From the NCBI GenBank assembly GCA_963682025.1, contig OY821518.1, positions 229,070,848 to 229,134,847 on the forward strand: a stretch of DNA of 64,000 bases, read 5' to 3'. The notes under the pieces were generated by a model. It ran no database searches. It saw only the letters and a list, made by a program, of their open reading frames with translations, and was not told the origin of the DNA. This DNA comes from Cordilura impudica (Eukaryota; Arthropoda; Insecta; Diptera; Scathophagidae). Both the position numbers and the translations under genes were made by a program. How positions within the stretch are numbered: position 1 is the first letter of the stretch; each line of letters starts with the position of its first letter. Below, piece by piece: positions 58,416-64,000 of this stretch.

Positions 58416-61400
58416 TAGGGTGGCCCTTCGTTATATGGAGGGAAACAAAAGTGTTCAAACTGTCGGTCTCACCCCCTAGAAATATGCGAATAGCAAAAAA
58501 ACTGAGAAATACAAAGTTTTGGGCCAATCAAAAAACGTTTAGTCGTGGCGCAAAGCGATTGAAAATTTCAAGTGTGTTTATATGGGGAAAATATGACTTT
58601 TTTTCAGATTTTACGAAAATTTCGTTCTATAATTTAATTTTTGTGACAAGCTGTTACATAATTCGCCATCAGTATTAAATTATCCTTTCAAAAGGCTATC
58701 AAACTTCAAAATCATATGAAACCTCGCCAAGAAATAGGAAATGCCCCAGACCACTTTTGTGCCAAAAAAAACTAGATCATGAAATTTGATGGCATTTTTT
58801 TCAACTTTGAGAAATTGATTAAAGCCATCATTCTTTTTTGGTCTCTATACTTATAAGTACTCAGACATTAAGTATTGTTTTATTACCACGTTGTTAACCT
58901 ATTGCGCACTGAGACCGAAAATTGGAAATTTTTTTGATAAAATTTTTAAAACTCCTTTTTCAAGTTTGAAAAAACTTTCTTAAACAAAATTTCAAAAAAT
59001 GAATCTATGACTTTAACGTTTTATGAAATGCATGTTGCAGATTAACTGTGTGAGTTTTTAAGTAAATCCCTCTGCCAGAATTTTTTTGACAAGGATTTTA
59101 TTTTTGCGGATTTCGAGAAAAATTGGATTTTTGTGAAATATTCTGTAAATGTACTCTTTCTAAATACTTTGTATCAAAAATTCATCACTTTTCTACTTTT
59201 AAATGTTACATTTTATCTCAATAGCCTAGGGTTTCGGAAAAAAATAATATGACTACATTAACCCTTTTGGAATTGGGATCACATATGACCCCAAGCTAAT
59301 AAAAGACAATTTATTTAAAAAATTCAAATATTTTGTAAGTGCTGTCCAATTTTTAGATGCGACACTTAAAATATAATAACCAAATGTGTAGAAGTTTCGT
59401 TCCAAAAATTTGGGATAAATCCGAGAACGTTAACTCATTATTTGCCAAGGTCAGCTTTGGATTTTAAGATATTTTAAAATAAAAATTACCGAAAACGAGT
59501 TTTTCTATTAAACTCGTTGATACCACTATTTAGAATTTAAGAAAAATAATTCGGTTAATTTTTATTTATTTAACCCTTCAGTGCTCCTGAGATCAAAATA
59601 ATCCATTGTGATATATCTCTGGTGCAATTATCTGCTTATTGCTCGGGAATATAAATTAAAACAACTTTTAACCAATTTTGTTAAAAAATTACTTTATGTA
59701 AAAAAGTAATAGTTGAATTTATTGCTGTCTCACCCACCAATTTGGTGGATATTGATAAAAACGCAAAAAAAAAATTCAGGTCAATCGGTGAAGATCCATT
59801 ACTTATAATGGTTGACATTTTTCGATTTTTTATAATCGGTCGCTTTATATTATCTTCAATGTCACCTACATGTTTTGAAACTTCTACCATTTTATTTCCC
59901 AGTTTTAAATAGTTTATTAAATAAAAGTAAATTTCAAATATAATCTTAATATATAAAAATGTTGGTGCGTATGTTGGTACTCTAATAACTGTTGAACCAC
60001 TAATGCTAGCGACTTCGTATTCATACCATATGTTCCTTTGGTTCTCCGATTTGCATAACTTTTTTTGGTACCTGATAGGTGGCGCTGGGGTCGAGATTTT
60101 CCCAAAAAATTTATTTACGGTCCAATTTAGCTCAAATTCGCATCATATATTATGTACATAAAACTAAAGTTGCTGACAAAGTTTTTCACCTGTAGGTGGC
60201 GCTGGTGTTAAAATATTCAAGAAAACGTAGAGGGGCATGGCGAAATCAAATTTTAGTATTGTACCTAGATATTTGCTAAAATTTTCGAGGGAGTTCGTGC
60301 TTTACTTTTGCCCGACACTCGGTATTAAAATTTAGATGCAATATAAAATACAGATGTTTTCTTCGGGACAGCAATGCGGACCGGACTCAGCTAGTAATAT
60401 ATATAAAAGGTAATATTAAATTAATACTACTCTTAATGGAATAAATTACAAAATTAAAACAAAGTGAATTTCAAAAAACGTCCTATTTTTTAGACATATG
60501 ACTTAAGTTGTTTTAATTTATATTCGCGGGCAATAAGCAGATAATTGCACCAGAGATATATCACAATGGATAATTTTGATCTCAGGAGCACTGAAGGGTT
60601 AAATAAATAAAAATTAACCGAATTATTTTTCTTAAATTCCAAATAGCGGATCAACGAGTTTAATAGAAAAACTCGTTTTAGGTCATTTTTATTTTAAAAT
60701 ATCTTAAAATCCAAAGCTGGCCTTGGCAAATAATGAGTTAACGTTCTCGGATTTATCCCAAATTTTTGGAACGAAACTTCTACACACTTGGTTATTATAT
60801 TTTAAGCGTCGCATCTAAAAATTCGACAGCACTTACCAAATATTTGATTTTTTTGCATAAATTGTCTTTTATTAGTTTGGGGTCATATGTGACCCCAATT
60901 CCAAAAGGGTTAATGTAGTCATATTATTTTTTTCCGAAACCCTAGGCTATTGAGATAAAATGTAACATTTAAAAGTAGAAAAGTGATGAATTTTTGATAC
61001 AAAGTATTTAGAAAGAGTACATTTACAGAATATTTCACAAAAATCCAATTTTTCTCGAAATCCGCAAAAATAAAATCCTTGTCAAAAAAATTCTGGCAAA
61101 GGGATTTACTTAAAAATTCACGCAGTTAATCTGCAACATGTATTTCATAGAACCTTAAAGTGATAGATTCATTTTTTTGAATTTTGTTTAAGAAAATTTT
61201 TTCAAATATGAAAAAGGAGTTTTAAAAATTTTATTAAAAAATTTCTAATTTTCGGTCTCAATGCGCAATAGGTTAACAACGTGATAATAAAACAATACTT
61301 CATCTCTGATGGCTTTAATCAATTTCTCAAAGTTGAAAAAAATGCCATCAAATTTCATGACCTAGTTCTTTTTTGGCACAAAAGTGGTCTGGGGCATTTG

Positions 61401-61712
61401 CTATTTCTTGGCGAGGTTTCATACGATTTTGAAGTTTGATAGCCTTTTGAAAGGATAATTTAATACTGATGGCGAATTATGTAACAGCTTGTCGGAAAAA
61501 TTAAACTATAGAACGAAATTTTCGTAAAATCTGAAAAAAAGTCATATTTTCCCCATATAAACACACTTGAAATTTTCAATCGCTTTGCGCCACGACTAAA
61601 CGTTTTTTGATTGGCCCAAAACTTTGTATTTCTCAGTTTTTTTGCTATTCGCATATTTCTAGGAGGTGAGACCGACAGTTTGAACACTTTTTTTTTATTA
61701 AGGGCCACCCTA
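58416..61712. mobile_element. Family C element with a nested Helitron
   Basis: TAGGGTGGCCC...GGGCCACCCTA is flanked by ACCCTCCAC at 58407-58415 and 61713-61721 (9 bp as delimited). Arms run about 58416-59668 and 60508-61712. The central segment is reversed relative to 24206-27068, meaning insertion in the other direction. It encodes nothing intact; a 69-codon minus frame from 59890 starts MVEVSKHVGDIEDN. Confidence 0.88.
59944..60394 (+). mobile_element. Non-autonomous Helitron, 451 bp
   Basis: It starts TCTTAATATATAAAAATG after A and ends GGACCGGACTCAGCTAG before T. The C copy at 24206-27068 shows the uninterrupted target. It contains two GTAGGTGGCGCTGG-like phrases and no coding sequence. 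Confidence 0.9.
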
Positions 61713-62239
61713 ACCCTCCACACCACAGTGTAAAGGTTATATACAGGTTTGTCATTCCGTTTGTAACGCATCTAAATAAATTTCAGAGACCCCAAAATCA
61801 TAAATTTTCTTGATTCTTTCACCAAGGGAAGTTGTTTTTGCGATGACCTTCAGTCTGTCTGTCTGTGGATATCATGATCACACCCTCAAAAACTAAGCTA
61901 CACTCTTCGTTCTTGCATAAAATCGTTTAATAATATCCCATAAGAGTTGTTATTTAAAATCATCAAATTCGGTCCAAGGGTCGAGAGACATGAATGAAAA
62001 TGTGAAAAAACTCTTGGAAAAATAAAAATATGTTTGTTGTTTTTCTTAAGATAAGTATATGATGTAAGTCTTCTTATTGTTGTAGTCGTTATAGTTGTAG
62101 CATTTGCTACAGGGGGGTGAGTGTATGATTATATTGCACGTATCACATTAGCTTAAGCAAGCATTGCCACATATATTTTATCTTTATCACGATATAATAA
62201 AGAAAATGCCAATATGAAAGAAAATATAAAATCCCTAAT

Positions 62240-63068
62240 AAGTACCATTTTGAAAAGGAAATTTTTTTTTAAAAAGTGTCTTTTTTAAAAAATTAATTTT
62301 TTAAAGTATTTTTTTTTTAAACAGTGCCATTTTCTAAAAAAAAGTACCCTTATTTTTAAAAAAATACCCCTTTTTTAAAAAGTAGCCTTTTTAAAAAAGT
62401 AACTTTTTTGTAACTTTTGTAAAAAATGCCGTTTAAAAAAAAAAGTGCCCTTTTTAAAAAACGTAGCTCTTTTTTAAAAAATTTCCCTTTTTACCTTTTT
62501 TAAGTTATCTTTTTTTATAAAAGTACTCTTTTTTCAAGGAGTACCCCTTTTTTCAAAGAGTACTGTTTTTTAAAAAAGCATTCTTATTTAAAAAGTTCCC
62601 TTTTTTAAATAACCTTTTTTAAAAAAGTACCCGTTTTTAAAAAAAAATTTTTTTTGAAAGTACATATTTTAAAAAGTAGCCTTTTTAACAAGTAACCTTT
62701 TTTTAAAAAAAGTAATCTTCTTTTTAAAAAGTGCCCTTTTTAAAAATAGTACTATTTTTTTCAATTACTCCTTTTTTAAATACCTTTTTTAAGAAGTACT
62801 ATTTTTTTTACAAGTACCCGTTTTTAAAAAAGTAATCTTCTCTTAAGAAGTACCGTTTTTAAAAAAAAAAGTACCTTTTTTATAAAGTACCCTGTTATAA
62901 AAAAGTGCCCTTTTTTAACAATATTTTTTTAAAAACTACTCTTTCTTAAAAAGTAACTTTTTTTTTTAAAGTAACCTTTTAGTTTTAAAGCAACATTCTT
63001 TTTAAAAAGTGCCCTTTTTAAAGATAGTATTCTATTTTTTAAATAAACCCCTTTTTTTAAAAAAAAGT
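62240..63068. repeat. Degenerate (TTTTTTAAAAAAGTACCC)n tract
   Basis: About 830 bases of alternating T6-8/A5-7 runs joined by GTACC, GTAACC or GTGCCC. It occupies the place taken by the ATGGAAAATGAAAA tract in other A' elements. Confidence 0.93.
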
Positions 63069-63078
63069 ATATACTGAT

Positions 63079-63196
63079 AAACGGAAGGATGAATATCGCT
63101 AAATCAACTCAGAAAATGATACTGAGTCGATCGGTATAATAAAAGATCAGCATAGACTCATTAAACCCTACCGCATAGTGGTTTACGTTATTAAAA
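63079..63196 (-). repeat. Family B end fragment, inverted to 58176-58233
   Basis: AAATCAACTCAGAAAATGAT, CGATCGGTATAATAAAAGAT and CCGCATAGTGGTTTACG match the last part of minus-oriented B copies. Confidence 0.7.
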
Positions 63197-64000
63197 TTCG
63201 TTACTATAAATTAAAATTTACAATTAATGCAGATTGCTAAAAACGGCTAAATACGGTACATATAAAAATTAATTTTATGTTATATTATTTTTTGTTAAAA
63301 GCCAAAAAAAAATCAATTGATGCGATGCACAGTGGACCATTTGACGAGAAGGCGGTCAAAAATCTATAACTTTTGATTGGATTGGAATTTTGATATGCGG
63401 TTTTTTTTGTTTGGTAGGTGAGACTTTAGCCTTTAAGTTTTGCTATAAAACGTAATTCTCGACCGAAAATAAAAAAAAGTTACGGAGGGTTTAAAATACA
63501 TTTTCATTTGTAGTTGAATTTTAGTACAAAAGTGAAGTGTTAAAAGGTAAAAAAGGTTTTTTTTTAATATAATGTCTTATTTTTTCAGTTAATTTTACAA
63601 CTAATACTTTTTAACAATTTTTTAAGTTAATTTTTTTCAGAAACTGCCAAACTTTGGCCCCCGTAAACTTTTTAGTCTTAATGTGCACAAGGGCCAAAGG
63701 TTGTTTTTTTTTTTTGAAAGATCCCGAGTTAAAATATAATTTATTAAGCAGCGAACGTAAATGTTACCTTATATTGGTTCAAGATAGAGAAGTTTCTTTA
63801 GTTGCTTTAGTTAAATTTTTTTTTATTGTCTTTTTAAATATTTCTACATCAATTTTTATGGTAAATTTATGAAATATAACAATTTTTATTGTAAATTTAC
63901 AAAATATATAAATTTTTATATCAAGAAAATTTTTTAACTATATAAAAAAAAAGTGTAACTTTAGTGTAATGAAAAAGTACTTTAAATCAACCAATTTTAG
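63197..64000. other. Unassigned AT-rich right flank
   Basis: No repeat terminus or gene recognised; a 72-codon frame at 63654-63872 has no visible domain. Confidence 0.45.

Larger units (their letters stand above)
58405..63068 (+). mobile_element. A'-like element split by a family C element
   Basis: TATACCCTCCAC at 58405 continues after the C element as ACCCTCCACACCACAGTGTA (61713 on), with a TTGTCATTCCGTTTGTAACGCATC block, a GTCTGTCT tract (61854-61866), the ATTGCCACATAT..GCCAATATGAAAGAAAA block of A' (62163-62226), and then the simple tract 62240-63068. The hairpin end was not found. Confidence 0.75.

Overview
This window is a gene-poor, strongly AT-rich stretch of a fly genome, probably a calyptrate (house-fly or blow-fly type) dipteran. 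The evidence is the short introns and exon layout of one conserved host gene, the fly-type mini-me repeats (a TA tract, a conserved core, then a GTCY tract), and the mix of Tigger/pogo, mariner, Helitron and non-LTR elements. I cannot name the species.

Only one host protein gene is convincing: an ortholog of Kua / TMEM189 (plasmanylethanolamine desaturase, PEDS1) on the minus strand at 21655-22612. It has four coding exons with clean splice sites; the expected last coding exon is not visible near it. Almost everything else is transposable-element DNA, much of it nested.

Layout. 361-5305: Tigger/pogo DNA transposon with broken transposase and an interspersed element (family A') inside it. 6087-10128: two family-B elements, the first split by a long-inverted-repeat element (family C). 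11706-15637: family-A element carrying a family-B element. 15932-21123: more B copies, a minisatellite, and a B element split by an A element that itself carries a LINE fragment. 21655-22612: Kua. 23175-30276: a 7-kb A element holding a complete C element, a short retroposon and a LINE fragment. 30497-39200: mariner pseudogene and two convergent LINEs, the second interrupted by a tRNA-derived SINE and a small CACTG-ended DNA transposon. 39480-41820: two Tc1/mariner-type relics. 42774-47218: two Helitrons around an A copy. 48690-54779: a LINE relic, an A element nested in an A' element, and a second A' element. 55024-57010: scrambled LINE pieces between and beside inverted repeats. 58176-63196: an A'-like element split by C, which is in turn split by a Helitron, with a long simple-sequence tract. 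The two window ends (1-360 and 63197-64000) show nothing I recognise.

Names A, A', B and C are mine. A, A' and B share a plan: one end is a TATACCC...GGGTATA fold-back, then a mini-me-like TA/GTCY block, and the other end is a small hairpin followed by CTTACTTG. This resembles the non-autonomous Helentron/DINE-1-like repeats of flies (inference). I give them strand '+' when read from the TATACCC end to the CTTACTTG end. Family C has ~1.24-kb inverted arms and 8-9 bp target duplications. A is found inserted in B and B in A, so the two were active over the same period; C and a Helitron lie on top of them.
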